NCBI GenBank assembly: GCA_009739215.1 | Contig: VSJF01000012.1 | Coordinates: 496,001-560,000, forward strand | Direction: 5' to 3' | From: Floccularia luteovirens | Lineage: Eukaryota; Basidiomycota; Agaricomycetes; Agaricales; Squamanitaceae | DNA length: 64,000 nucleotides | In this document: positions 12,004-24,096 of the stretch, in pieces | Layout of the letters: every line of letters starts with the position of its first letter | Numbering within the stretch: position 1 is the stretch's first letter | The notes under the pieces: generated by a model | Told to the model about the DNA's origin: nothing | The model's input: the letters and a program-made list of their open reading frames with translations, nothing else | Databases searched by the model: none | Position numbers and translations under genes: made by a program

Positions 12004-13110
12004 TTAATTATGGGGGGAAATCACAAGAAGCTGTTCGAGACATACCGTCCATATTTTTGGGAAGTTAACATTTAGAACCAATCCAGTTGTTTCACAAATG
12101 TTTGATAATTCCGAGAAGTGTCGTAAGAATTGTGAATCTCTATTGCAGCTAAGCACTTTTAGATTCCGATGTTTTCTGATATGTTCAATTGGTAGAAGTG
12201 CCTCGCTGGAGTGATATGCCTGATTCACGAAAGCAAAATGCTTGAGACTCGATGGTAATGTAGGGAGGGGCAAGAAAGGATGTATATTAACAACCAACTC
12301 TTGCAATTGTGTGCACATCCGAACGATAGCAGCAGTATGTGCATTTTCACGCATGATCCTTAAGGATAGGATATGTGGTGCGTAACAGGCCAGAATGGTT
12401 TTTGTTGAAGTACTTGGAAAATCACGCAGTTCCATGCTACGCAACGACCCTGCCGAGGATCCTAATAGCCAAGACAGAACCTCTGGCCGAAGATCACGAT
12501 AAAGAATCAGTTCATAAAGTTTAAGGCCAGCAATAGTATCCTTCGGTGGCATCCGGGCGATCTCCGTTCCAATAGTCAGAAATCTAACTGTCGGAAACAG
12601 ACCTATGAGCTCGTAAAGGATGGGAGATTGAACTCCCTGATTGAAGATTCGTAGTGCTCGCAATGTAGGTTTTTGGACATCTGTCACGGCTTTCAATGCC
12701 GGATAGACAGATTGATTGAACTTCAGCGAAAACAGATTACGACCGTGGAGACTGAGCTCGTACAGCTTTTCACAGCCTGCTATGAGCAATATCAAGTCTC
12801 TAGGGCTGCAGCAGCCCTGGTCTGGTTCGCCCGCAACGTCGATTTCCACGATCCTCACATGATTGAGAAGGGCGGAACTACGATCGTTGGGGGCACTGAA
12901 ATGATGGCTGGAAACAAATGCCCTCGACTTCCCTCGAGTTATGTGGCGGAAGAGGAGAGTTTGTGCTGGGTCTGTCCACGAAGAATTGACAAGCGAGCAG
13001 GCAAAGAGTGTTGTATAGTCAGGATCCCTTGAGACAGCGCTGTCCATGTAATACGCCTCTTCGAGAATCGCATTCATTATTTCGACGGGAACGGGAATAT
13101 TGTTGACCAT
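12004..13110 (-). CDS. F-box / leucine-rich protein, single exon
   Basis: The 368-codon open frame needs no intron to be read. The N-terminus MVNNIPVPVEIMNAILEEAY is a basidiomycete F-box-like motif, followed by LFACSLVNSSWTDPAQTLLF and the frequent continuation RHITRGKSRAFV. The rest is a series of irregular leucine-rich segments (LYELSLHGRNLFSLKF, LKLYELILYRDLRPEVLSWL, SLKHFAFVNQAYHSSEALL) that would form a substrate-recognition face. Such proteins usually act as SCF ubiquitin-ligase adaptors and occur in large families in mushrooms; the target is unknown. The last residues (IWTVCLEQLLVISPHN) may be an intron read-through rather than the true C-terminus. An intronless model is unusual for this window. 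Confidence 0.82.
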   Translation of the reverse strand: MVNNIPVPVEIMNAILEEAYYMDSAVSRDPDYTTLFACSLVNSSWTDPAQTLLFRHITRGKSRAFVSSHHFSAPNDRSSALLNHVRIVEIDVAGEPDQGCCSPRDLILLIAGCEKLYELSLHGRNLFSLKFNQSVYPALKAVTDVQKPTLRALRIFNQGVQSPILYELIGLFPTVRFLTIGTEIARMPPKDTIAGLKLYELILYRDLRPEVLSWLLGSSAGSLRSMELRDFPSTSTKTILACYAPHILSLRIMRENAHTAAIVRMCTQLQELVVNIHPFLPLPTLPSSLKHFAFVNQAYHSSEALLPIEHIRKHRNLKVLSCNRDSQFLRHFSELSNICETTGLVLNVNFPKIWTVCLEQLLVISPHN

Positions 13111-13792
13111 ATTATGTGGTTTTTGAAAGTGGGCTTGAGGAGGGTGGTATTATGGGTGGAGTGGAGCGTGGTGGGAGTCTGAGAGATACCCTTTTTTTCG
13201 CCGTCGCCTGCGGTTGGAAGATCTGAGCGCCATATACGGAGTTTTAGAAACCTTGATCAAGCTAAGAGAGATAGTGTGATGAACCCTTGACGACAATGAT
13301 TTTAATAAAATTTGATATTTTAAAAATGCTAACTACATTACATAAGTATTGACCTCATTAGCACATTATGGGGAGATGTAAGTATAATGAGGGGAGTATT
13401 TTGGAGTTGGTTGATAGGTAAAAGAGAACATGAAGGTAGGGGTTAATTGATAGTTTTTCATTTTCTGGTTTCTTTAAGTATGTCTGACAAGAATCCCAGA
13501 TCAGACAGATTGGGCAACACGCCATGGTAAGTAAGATGCTGGTAAACGATTCAACGGTTAGATCTCGGAGTCGGATTAAAGCAGTTGACATAATTGGGAA
13601 CGTGTTGGGGTGGTACAGGGCCTGTTGTATATGTCCATGTCAAGGAGTGTGCTGTTTGAGGCGCAAAGGTGGATGAAGGAAGTGAGGCAGTGGTGAGCAA
13701 GAGTGTGACTACGTTACTATTCAACACGTTCATGTGACAAGCCGTGTAAAACAATCATTTACTTGTCCGAACTACGAGTCTGACTAGTCAAC
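13111..13792. other. Intergenic region upstream of RAD50, weak minus-strand frames
   Basis: About 680 bases lie between two divergently transcribed genes (F-box gene on minus, RAD50 on plus). Two overlapping minus-strand frames (13551-13754, 67 codons; 13358-13591, 77 codons) could be pieces of a short spliced gene, since one encodes a Cys-containing stretch (MACCPICLIWDSC). I found no homologous pattern and no convincing splice junction joining them. Treat this as promoter DNA for both neighbours unless transcripts show otherwise. Confidence 0.3.
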
Positions 13793-16700
13793 ATGGCTTC
13801 TCTCAATAAGCTCGCAATTCGCGGCATACGTTCATTCGATGATAAACAAATATCAGTCATTGAATTCTTCTCTCCAGTCACTGTCATTGTTGGTCATAAT
13901 GGTAGTGGCAAGACTACTATCATTGAATGCCTCAAATATGCCACAACTGGCGACCAGCCTGCAAATACTCGAGGAGGAGCGTTTATTCATGATCCAAAAA
14001 TGGCCAATGAAAAGGAAGTCAAGGCGCAAGTTAAGCTACGTTTCCATGCAGCAAATGGTACGCGTATGCTCGCCGTCAGAAACCTTAGTGTGACGATGAA
14101 AAAGACTACGTTGTCCATGAAAACGCTCGAGAATATATTGGCTCTAGCCGATGGAAATGGCGACAAAGGTGGCAAGGTTAGCTAACTCTTTCTTGTGCTC
14201 AAATGTATTCCGTAACAGCGAGTATTACAAATAAAGCGAGCAGTCATATCCACTAAATGTGCGGAAATGGACGTCGAGATACCTCAGCTTCTCGGCGTAT
14301 CTAAGGCAGTTTTAGAAAACGTTATTTTCTGCCATCAAGAGGACTCATATTGGCCTCTGTCCGAACCGGGTGTCTTGAAGAAGAAATTTGATGACATTTT
14401 CGAAGCTACAAGGTTAGGCCCCTATTAAATTATTATTATTATTATGAGACATGATGTCGACACTCAATCCAGATACACGAAAGCGTTGGAATCGATTAAG
14501 GGCTTACGAAAGGATCGTGTTGCAGAGCTGAAAGCAGAAAAAGAACGCCTGGTTGGTCTGGCCCGCGAAAAATCACATTCCGACAAGCTAAAAAGTCGTG
14601 CAACTGACTTGAGTTCTACTATTGCTACGAAAGAGGTTGAATATGAGGAAAAGAAAAGGCAGCATGATGCACAGGCTGCTGCTAATCAAAAGTTTTATGA
14701 TGATTCCACCACTTTCAGGGAACTCTATATCAAGGCGGAATATCTCGATAAGAAGAAAGAAAGCCTTCAAGCGGACTTGGATGACGCAAAATTGAATCTG
14801 CAAGAAATTACAGGTCAGTAAATGTTGGCTTGATTCATTTGTCAAATTTTTTATCATCGTAATGGTTAATAGGCACTGATGGGGAGCTCGACTTACGTTT
14901 AAAGCACTTCGATGACCACATCAATGTCCAGAGACAAAAACGTAGAACAAAGGATGTGGAAAAACAAGATCTCGAAGATGAAATGAACGGCCTTCGAGCG
15001 AAACATACGGAGCTTGTCACATACCATGGTCGCTTGACGGCAGAAGCGGAGGTATAATGTTCCAGTTTGTTCTGGTCATATATTTTAACCCTTTCGCAGG
15101 CACAAAAGCAAAGGATAGCTGAACGAGAACTTCTTATTCGTGAAATCAGTGATAAACATGGCATTAAAGGATATAACTACTCACCCTTGGAGCGAGAGAA
15201 AGTTGTCGAATTCCTTTCTAGACTTGGGGATGTCCAGAGAAAGCAGAAAACGGAATTCGAAAAATTACAAGTTAGTGCATGTGTTACAGCTATATTCCTT
15301 TCGAAGGTCTAAGCAGTCGTCTAGAATGATGTCAAGGCAAAGACCGAGGATTACAACCGCAAGTCCAGGCAGTTATATAACGAACTCGAGGGTTATAAAC
15401 TTCAAAAGAAAAATTTGAGAGACAATATAGTAAGCTCGGTTATCACCCCCTCTGTTTTGATCTGACTAGTATGTCAGGCTGATCGGCAATCGTCTATTAT
15501 CACCAACGAACGGGAGCTTGAAAAACAACAATCTCTTTCTGGTGACCTGAGAACTCTCCAAGGAGATATTGAAGAGAAGAAAGCTAGGCTTGAGAAAACT
15601 CGAAATGATATAAAAAATGCAAACTATGACGAGCGCCTCGCTGAGAAGATGGATAAATCAAGACGCCTAGAAGAGAAACGAGATGCTCTGAATAAAGAGA
15701 TACGAACTCTTAGTTTACAAGCCGACACTAGAGCGAAACTTAATTTCAAACGAGGAGACGTCAAGAGTAAAACATTGGAAATTCGAACTATGTCAGTCTT
15801 TCATCCTGATTATCTTCCATGTCTTATTGAGTCAATGTAGCCTTGACAATGATAATACGAAGTTTTTCAACATAACGAATAGAAAAATAACGGTCGAGTC
15901 ATTTGAAAAGGATGTGCTAGATATTTTGGCGTTGAGTGTTATTTATCTATTCCACACTCCCATCCTGACATTGAGGTATAGAATGAAAGAACAGGAACAA
16001 TTAGAGGCTGAGTCTGAATTTTCGGAAGCAAATAGCAACTTGCAAAGAGCAGAGGCAAATTTGACAACTTTAAAGAAACAAATCAGCGCTAAGACAGAAG
16101 AACTAAGGAGTGGGTCCTGCGTATTCGTTTGTTATTCTTTGGATGAACAAACTGTTTGTAGAACTGGATAGGAGGTTGAAGAACGAGTACGATTCAGAAT
16201 CCTTAGAGGTTGCAATCAAGTTAGCTATCGGAGAGGTTAATCTGGGGATATCGTAATTATAGTTTTTGCCTTGATAAGTGCAGTACCCTAATATTATTTT
16301 TCAGGATAGACTCGAATTTTACTGGAACTAGTAAAGTTTACGATGATCTACTCAAAACAGCGGAGACAAAAAGGATTTGTGGTACTTGCAATCGACATCT
16401 TAATGATCAAGAATATATAGCTTTCGAGGCAAATGTAGGTACTTTTACGCACTTTTTATTCCAGCCAGTTCAGATCGGCTTTTTTAATAGGTAAAAGAGA
16501 TATTGAAGAAAGCTTCTGCTGAAGCTAAAGTTGAAGACAATAAGTCAGAGACGAAGGATTGGGCACAAGAAGTAGAGCGTTTGCAGGGTTTAGTACCAGT
16601 ACAAGCTGCTCGGGATCAGCTTAGACACAAAGAGGTCCCGGGACTAGAAGGGCAACTTCGCCAGCAGGACTCCACCTACCCTGACCTCCAGAACCAGGTG

Positions 16701-18871
16701 GAAGACGTGCGTGTATTGTTTTTCGGTGCCATTCGAATTCCTAATTAACACCTCCCTAGGCTACAGATAGGCTGGATAGTCTTAAACGACAGATGAAAGA
16801 TTTGAATTTACTCAAACAACACGCTGACACGATAGCCAGACTCCGAAAAGAAATCGAGAGAGCGAAACAAGAAATTGAATCCCTTGAAGCTGATTTGTCT
16901 GCGACTGACTCAACCAAGACTGCAGATGAGGTCCAAATGGAACTGGACGAACTTTCAGCAGAGTTGTAAGTTTGACTGTTAATCTTGCAGACTCTGGACT
17001 GATTGGAGGGATAGGCGTATGATTGAGCGAGAAAAGCAAAGTATAACCAAGGAAAGGGATAATCAGGTATCAGCTGTTCGTACATTCGAGGCTAGCGTTC
17101 ATCATATGGAACTTCGGGAAAAAGATCTCACTTCTGAGATTCGAGAGAAAGCAACTCTAGAGGACCGCATCAGTAAAATGAATGCTGAAATCGCCTCTTT
17201 TACCGCACAGTCGAAGGTAAATAATATCGTGTACCTTTGAAACCTCTGAACTCGACGTTTGCAGGTTCTGGACGACAAAATTTCAGAATCACAAATACCA
17301 ATTGATACTCTTGAATCTGAGCATCAAAACATGCAAACTGAAGCAACAGCGCGGATCAACCAGGCGCAGCACCTTTTGCAGGAACTGAATATCTCAGTCG
17401 ATAAACTCAGTATGATCAACAAGGGAGTTGAGAGGTGTGTACAAGACCATCTTTCCAGTTATTTAAAACTTGACTCTGGTCTTGATTTTAGGTATGCGAA
17501 GGAAAGACGTGCTCGGGAATTAGAAGAATGTACCGCCAAAGTCGAGGCATGTGATGCCGACATTCGTGATCTATCTAACAAGATAGAAAACGTCCGAGAA
17601 GTCATCAACAAGATCGACAAGGAAATAAATGAGAGTGGTGCTTCTGTCGCCAATCTTCGAGACAATATCCGAGTCAGGAAGCTAGTAAAGGACATACAGG
17701 ATACTCAGACCGAGATGGACTTACTTGATATGGAGGAGGCAGCTAGGGCCCGGAGAAACTTTGATACTCAATTTCCTATTGCAAAGGAGAAGGAAAGGAA
17801 CTTACATACGGCGGTACGTGGCAACTCGAAGGTTCAGGGAGTCTGAATAACATTTTCTTTCAGTATTCTCATATTGCTGGCGAGATCAGTTCTCTCAAGT
17901 CTCAGTTGAAAGCGTTAGAGTCCGATCTCAAAGAATTCAAGGATGTGAATAAGATGTATACTGATCAATTAATTCGAGTAAAAGTATGCCACGCTTTTTG
18001 CACGAAGATACGGAGGCAAAAAATGTTGACAACAATTTTCAGGTTTCCGACATGGCAAACAGTGATCTAGAGAAGTACGCCAAAGCTCTGGACAAGTGAG
18101 TGAATTTCTGTGTCATACTTCACACGTTTCTTGACAACTTTATTTTACGTAGTGCCATAATGAAATATCATGGTCTCAAAATGGAAGAAGTGAATGATAC
18201 AATGAAGCATCTTTGGAACAAGACCTACCAGGGAACAGGCAAGTCTAAGCTTGAACTATACATTTTTCGCTAAACAAGAGGCTTTTAGACATTGATGGAA
18301 TTAAGATAAGGTCTGACGTTGAAGGAGGGGCCTCGAAACGATCTTACAATTATAGGGTAAGTATTACCCGATAATCTACCTATTAAGAGTATCTCCGATA
18401 GTTTACCCCAGGTTGTCATGACTAAAGACCAAGTTGAAATGGACATGCGTGGACGCTGCTCAGCTGGTCAGAAAATGCTCGCATCGATTATCATAAGACT
18501 TGCACTATCGGACTCTTTTGGACAAAATTGTGGTATTCTTGCCCTTGATGAGCCAACGAATGCGCTCGACACGGAAAATATTGATGCCTTGGCTGACAGT
18601 CTTGTTGAGTACGTGTATTTATTTAACCATCAAGGAAGATCTAAAGTATGACATAGCATCATCAACGAACGCAAAGCACACTCGAACTTCCAATTAATCA
18701 TCATTACACATGACGAGAACTTCCTCCGTAAGCTTGGCCAGAGTGATGTTATGGAATACTATTGGTATGTCGTCATTATATGGAGGTTTTGCTACTGATG
18801 GCGGTGCTTTTAGGCGCGTTTCGAGAGACTCGAGACAGAAGTCTGTCATAGAGCGACAGCGATTCAGGTAG
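13793..18871 (+). CDS. RAD50: DNA double-strand-break repair protein RAD50
   Basis: This is the ATPase of the Mre11-Rad50-Nbs1 complex, which tethers and processes DNA ends. The ATG at 13793 gives [20 protein letters not shown], with the Walker A motif GHNGSGKTT near residue 35 and the following [14 protein letters not shown] typical of RAD50. Two long coiled-coil arms are spread over many small exons (14444-18090). They flank the zinc hook CGTC (codons 16378-16389), preceded by TAETKRI and followed by [12 protein letters not shown]. The C-terminal lobe has the ABC signature [20 protein letters not shown], Walker B with [20 protein letters not shown], and the D-loop/H-loop region ([10 protein letters not shown]). 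It ends with [16 protein letters not shown] and TAG at 18869-18871. About twenty introns interrupt the gene; one at 14427-14442 has a short ATT repeat. All catalytic elements are present, so it looks functional. Confidence 0.95.
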
Positions 18872-19868
18872 GGGTGGTTATCTCCTCGTTTTCCAGGACA
18901 ACCTCTCTTCTGTAATACGGTGTATATTCTAAAATTGGTTCTGTATTGGAATTGCCGAAAACTTCCCTTTCTGGTTATGTTCGGGGTAAAACATTTTTAG
19001 AGCTCAACGTAAATCTGCCAATAATCTGCAATCGGGCCTATACCACGTTCCTGTCCCAGTTCTAACCCAGTTCTTGACAGTCAAAGAACTTTCCCTGAGA
19101 GCAATGCACAGAGCGAACGGTATACTGGTATATCTACTCACTCTACTATTATGTGGTCAACCGTCATGTAATGCTAATGTGTAAGTCAAGAAGGTCATTC
19201 ATATTGTCGAAACTCTACACATTCATCCGAGGTTTGGATTTTCCGAGATCCATCTTGCCGTGTTCAAGTGGCTTTTGATTATCCTCAGTTCTTCTAGCAC
19301 TCCCTGACGTTTGCTCGTTGTCTCTCAACACGTCACAATGTCAATTCAAGATCCCACTCGTGAGAGACAAGTTACCAATAAGGTTGTCTCCACCACGAGG
19401 ATACCATCAAAACCATTGAACATCCTTTTCATGGGTCCCTTGCCGTGTAGAACTAATTACTCTATATGTCCTCACAGGGCAGTCACAGATGCCCCGGTCA
19501 CTACCCAGAGCATATCTTAAAATTTTGTTGTATATGCGTCTGTTTTTGGCCATATCATGGCTCACCGCCTCCACGTGGTTTGTTTTGGCCACTTTACGGT
19601 GGTAATTTACGACAACCACCGTCGCAATTAATCCCATTTTCTGTCTCTCGTGGCCGCATCTTATTTGTTACCCCGGAGCAACCCATACATCAAGTGCTAC
19701 CCGATACCTAATGGTCCTTCCACAACGGTCCTTTGTCGGAATGGAGGCGATCCAGTCGAGGGGTAAAATGTTTTGGAGTTGGAGATCTGTTATTACATAG
19801 TGCTGGCTAACTGGCTTAAATAGCAGAGTCTTTTCATCAGTAGACTAATCCAATTCGCATTGAACGTG
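18872..19868. other. Intergenic region, no gene recognised
   Basis: About 1 kb between RAD50 and the adenylation-domain gene. Short open frames at 19311-19520, 19407-19637 (minus) and 19466-19711 overlap one another and show no known family. An ATG at 19338 opens MSIQDPTRERQVTNKV in a plausible context, so a small unrecognised gene near 19340-19500 cannot be excluded. Otherwise it should hold the RAD50 terminator and the promoter of the downstream gene. Confidence 0.3.
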
Positions 19869-22800
19869 ATGCAGGTCGAACATACCTATGACCGCCTTGC
19901 GGCTCTGTCAGCTACTGACAGGGCTGCATTTTATGCTTTTGGAATTGGCCCAAAGGTTTCCCCACCATTTACATGTGTTCATCACGCATTCGAATTTTAC
20001 GCACGTCAACAACCCAATGCCATTGCCGTGGAAGATATTGCAGACAAGATTACCTACGCTGAACTGGACCGTCAATCCAACTGCCTCGCAGCCCGGCTCC
20101 GAGCAATAGGAGTTGTAACGGACTCCCGAGTATGTTTGCTTGTAGAACGATCCATTTATATGGTGGTAGGCGTACTTGCGATCCTCAAAGCAGGAGGCGC
20201 TTATGTTCCGTTGGATGGTAACATCGTCTCCGACAGTACATTGAAGCACGCGTTAAATGACTCTGGATCGGCTGTCATTCTTGTCATGAAAAAGTTCTTG
20301 TATAGGGTTTCAGATTCACAAGCAATGTGCCTTGAGGATTGCGTATCCCAAGACCTCTCGGTTTGTGGGACCAAACCAGAGGATTTGGTGACTTCGAACA
20401 ATGGTGTTTATGTGATCTACACCAGTGGTATGCACATTTCCTTCGACCAAGGATTTACGGCTGACAACCAACTGGCAGGTACGACTGGAGTACCAAAGGG
20501 GGTTGATGTTACACACGGAAATGTCACAAATCGTAAGTCTTGCATATCTCCACTACTTATCATTTCTAATGGCATTCTAGTCGTGTGTCTAGCACCAGGG
20601 AATCTGGGAATGCGTCCTGGTGTACGTGTATCACAATTATTGAACATTTCATTCGACATGGCAGCATGGGTGAGCAAACCCATTGGGGACGTTGAGAATG
20701 GCTATTTCATTGTTGATCCTGCTTGTTAGGAAACTCTCGGCAGTCTTTGCAATGGCAGTACACTGTGTCTCCGCGGTAAAACATCTAAAGAATGGAGGGC
20801 AGTTATGAAAACAGTCGATGTGGTAATCGCCACCCCATCCATGCTCACGCCCCATGATCCAGTCGAATACCCAAATATCAGAGTGGTAGCTGTTGCAGGC
20901 GAGCCGTGCCCGAAATGTATGTAAAAGCCACCGCACATTGCAGCCTCAAACTGACTTGAAAATTAGCTATCGCCGATTCATGGGGCGCCAGAGTCCAATT
21001 CTATAATAATTGTGGACCAACAGAGGTTAGTTTTTAGGCTCTATTGTCCCCGCTGATTGATGCTAGGAACTGATCATTCCCACGAAGATCACAATCGTGA
21101 ATACAATGCACTTGCACACCCCCGGACGCTTCTTAAGCATCGGAAAACCAACGCCCAACAATAATGTCTATGTCTTGGATGAGCAGATGCAACCATTGCC
21201 TATAGGAGCCGCTGGGGTGATGTGGGCAGGTGGTGCAGGCATCACCCGTGGCTATGTGAACCTTCCGGAGAAAACTGAAGAAAGATACAAGCCTGACCAC
21301 TTCATGAATGACGGGTAAGAATTTTAGCTCGAGTAAAAACTCGGAGTACACTGATCGCGGCCTTTATAGCACAAAGATGTTCAATACAGGAGACCTCGGG
21401 TAAGTTATTTTTGACTTTTCGGCGATTTGATTCTGACGTTGTGATAGACGTTGGCATCCTGATGGCACCCTGGAAGTTTTAGGGAGAATCGACAATCAAG
21501 TGAAGGTCAAGGTGAGACTTCTCGTGCAAGGCCATGGCATTAACTCACCTATTGCCCGACTTCCTTCAGGGTTTCCGGGTAGAGTTGGACGGTGTCGCGT
21601 CTGCTATGGAGGTAAGTGTGTTATTTTTACAGAAAAGATATAAATCCTTAGTCGAAAAAGACCTGTACAGGGGTCCAAGCTGCCATCGCTCTGTTAATAG
21701 AAGGAGAACTCTGGGGCTGCGTTACGCCAGATACAATAACAACTGACCAGGTCAAGGCAGCGACAGAGAAGGTGCAGCCTTATTATGCAGTCCCTACAAA
21801 GTATCTTCATCTCGCCGAGTTTCCAAAGACCACGTAAGTTCAGAATATTGACGCATCGCCAGCCTTGCTGATAATGCGTAGCAACGGGAAAACTGACAGG
21901 AGGGCACTGCGACAGCTGGCATTAGAATCTACGTTTAAAACCGAACTTGTGAAAGATGAACCACTACCCAATCAAGCTGTGGTTAGCTTAGAGAAAACAG
22001 ACCCACTTAGAGCAACTTGGATCTCCTTACCACCTTCCACTTATCAAACAGAAGGAAAGACTATAGACCTTCCGCTGTTACATTCAAATCCCATCCAATC
22101 ATCCGTTGGTGTTTATACACCCCGTCTCACTGAGATTGATTCAGAAGCATCATCTCTTGAGAAGCAAGATCTTCCATGGTGCGGCTATGAAGATGACGCC
22201 CTTCCCGAAAAGACCCAAGGCAAGAAGTTGCGCAATCTTCGACACCAGATCTTTACTTTGTATCGTCGGTTATTTGGGGTGGTGTTTGTGACCAACCTCG
22301 GGATTTTTATTTCCGTGATCATCAAAGGAGCAAATGCACAACAAATTGGCGGTATCGTGATCGCGAACTTGTTCTGTGCGATCTTGATGCGGCAAGACTA
22401 TGTTATTAATGCCTTTTTCAACGTGTTTTGTTCGGTTCCCACATCGTAAATTACCACCTAAATCATCTTTTTGTACGGAAGCTAATGATGAACCAGATGG
22501 CCATTATCTATCCGCAGGGTTTGTGCTAGAGTCTATCATATCGGGGGGTTACATTCGGGTTGTGCTGTATCTGGCGTTATCTGGTTAATCTTCTTGGCTG
22601 GACAAGCCACTAAGGAAGTCGTTCGACACGAACAGGTGAATATCTAGTCACTTCTTTGTTCCCTTTTGCTCATCAACAACAACTAGACGTCAATAGCTAC
22701 ACTTGCAGTAACGTACTGCATTTTATCTTTTCTGATCGGCGTTTTAGTATTTGCGCATCCATCCATTCGCTCCAAGTCTCACAATAAATTTGAAATGACT

Positions 22801-23815
22801 CACCGCTTCTTGGGTTGGACCAGTACTGCACTTGTCTGGTGCCAGGTGAGTAAATCAAATCTTGTTATTTTCGTCCACTCATGGAAACCAATACAGTTCA
22901 TTCTTCTTACAAATGACTATCGGTCTGCTGGTCAATCTTTAGGTCATGCTTTGGTCCATTCTCCACAATTTTGGTTGGTTGTCATATTGACAGGTGCGTG
23001 ACAATTTATCTTTAAGCTATGACTATGCTAACTTCACTTTACCAGCATCTATAATACTCCCCTGGCTACGACTTCGTAAAGTTTCGGTGCGGAGTGAAGT
23101 GTTGTCAAAGCACGCAGTTCGAATTTACTTTGATTATGGTCAGTTACAATGGCTTTACGCATACCATTTGTTTTGCTGACAGGTAAAATAACAGTAACAC
23201 CTATTCCTGGGAGCTTTACGCGCATTTCAGATAACCCGCTAATGGAATGGCATGGTTTTGCAACAGTTCCCGAACCTGGAAAACCAGGCTATTCTCTTGT
23301 TGTCAGCAAGGCTGGAGATTGGACTACAAAACAAATTACAAACCCTCCTGAAAAGCTTTGGGTCCGTGGAGTCCCTACCTTTGGAGTTTTGCGTATCGTT
23401 CCACTGTTTCGAAGACTCGTATTTGTCGCCACTGGTTCGGGTATTGGACCCTGCGCTCCGTGCATATTGGAAAAAAGGGTTCCTATACGTCTGTTGTGGA
23501 CGTCACCTAATGTTCGGGAAACTTTTGGTGATAAACTTGTTGATTCTATCTTGGATGCTTCTCCGGACGCAGTTATCTATGGTATGTAAACACCGGCTTT
23601 TACAGCTATTCTATGCTAATCATAAACTCGTTACACAATGAATAGACACTCGCTCCCACGGCAAACCCGACATGGTGAAGCTTACCTATCGTCTTGTCAA
23701 GGAATTTAATGCGGAAGCTGTGTGTGTCATTTCCAATCAAAAATTGACAAGAAAGGTTGTATATGGGATGATGAGCAGGGGCATTCCTGCATTTGGTGCA
23801 ATCTGGGATTCATGA
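19869..23815 (+). CDS. TmpL-like adenylation domain/membrane flavoprotein fusion
   Basis: This is a three-part protein. The N-terminal half is an AMP-binding (adenylation) domain: KITYAELDRQSNCLAARLRA, the A3 loop YTSG-TTGVPKG split by an intron at about 20430-20478, FYNNCGPTE, the A7 region (FNTGDLG, then RWHPDGTLEVLGRIDNQVKV) and the A10 lysine motif (NGKTDRR). No carrier-protein (T) or condensation domain follows. A linker leads to several hydrophobic segments (GVVFVTNLGIFISVIIKGAN, GGIVIANLFCAILM and others to about 23090). The C-terminal region has a GFATVPEPGKPGYSLVVSKA flavin-type segment, the NAD(P)-type FVATGSGIGPC loop and the ending GIPAFGAIWDS with TGA at 23813-23815. This order matches ascomycete TmpL, a redox-homeostasis protein related to TmpA. 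The ATG at 19869 is preferred over the in-frame TTG at 19860. Substrate is unknown. Confidence 0.82.
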
Positions 23816-24096
23816 TTATACTTGAATTTTCGGGCGTGTTCCATTGGGCATGAATTGCAATGCTCATGAATAAATTTTATAGCGGGAAATAATTCACTCC
23901 CTAGTAAACAAAATTTCCTGCTCATGACAGTTTTATTTATTTATTTGGCAATTGATATATTGTGTTGGTACTGTTGTGTATTTAAATCTCGTGTGTACTT
24001 TGGAATATGTTTTGTTATATCAAACGAGCTAAGATGATTGCATTAAGATACGTGTGGAACGCGATTAGTGGCTAAAAATCGATCTCGACTGGTGCC

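Noticed and set aside
12673..13032. 119-codon plus-strand frame
   Set aside because: It is antisense to the single-exon F-box/LRR gene, which has clear family features.
19860..19868. TTG start codon for the adenylation-domain gene
   Set aside because: A nuclear eukaryotic gene should start at ATG; an in-frame ATG lies three codons downstream at 19869.
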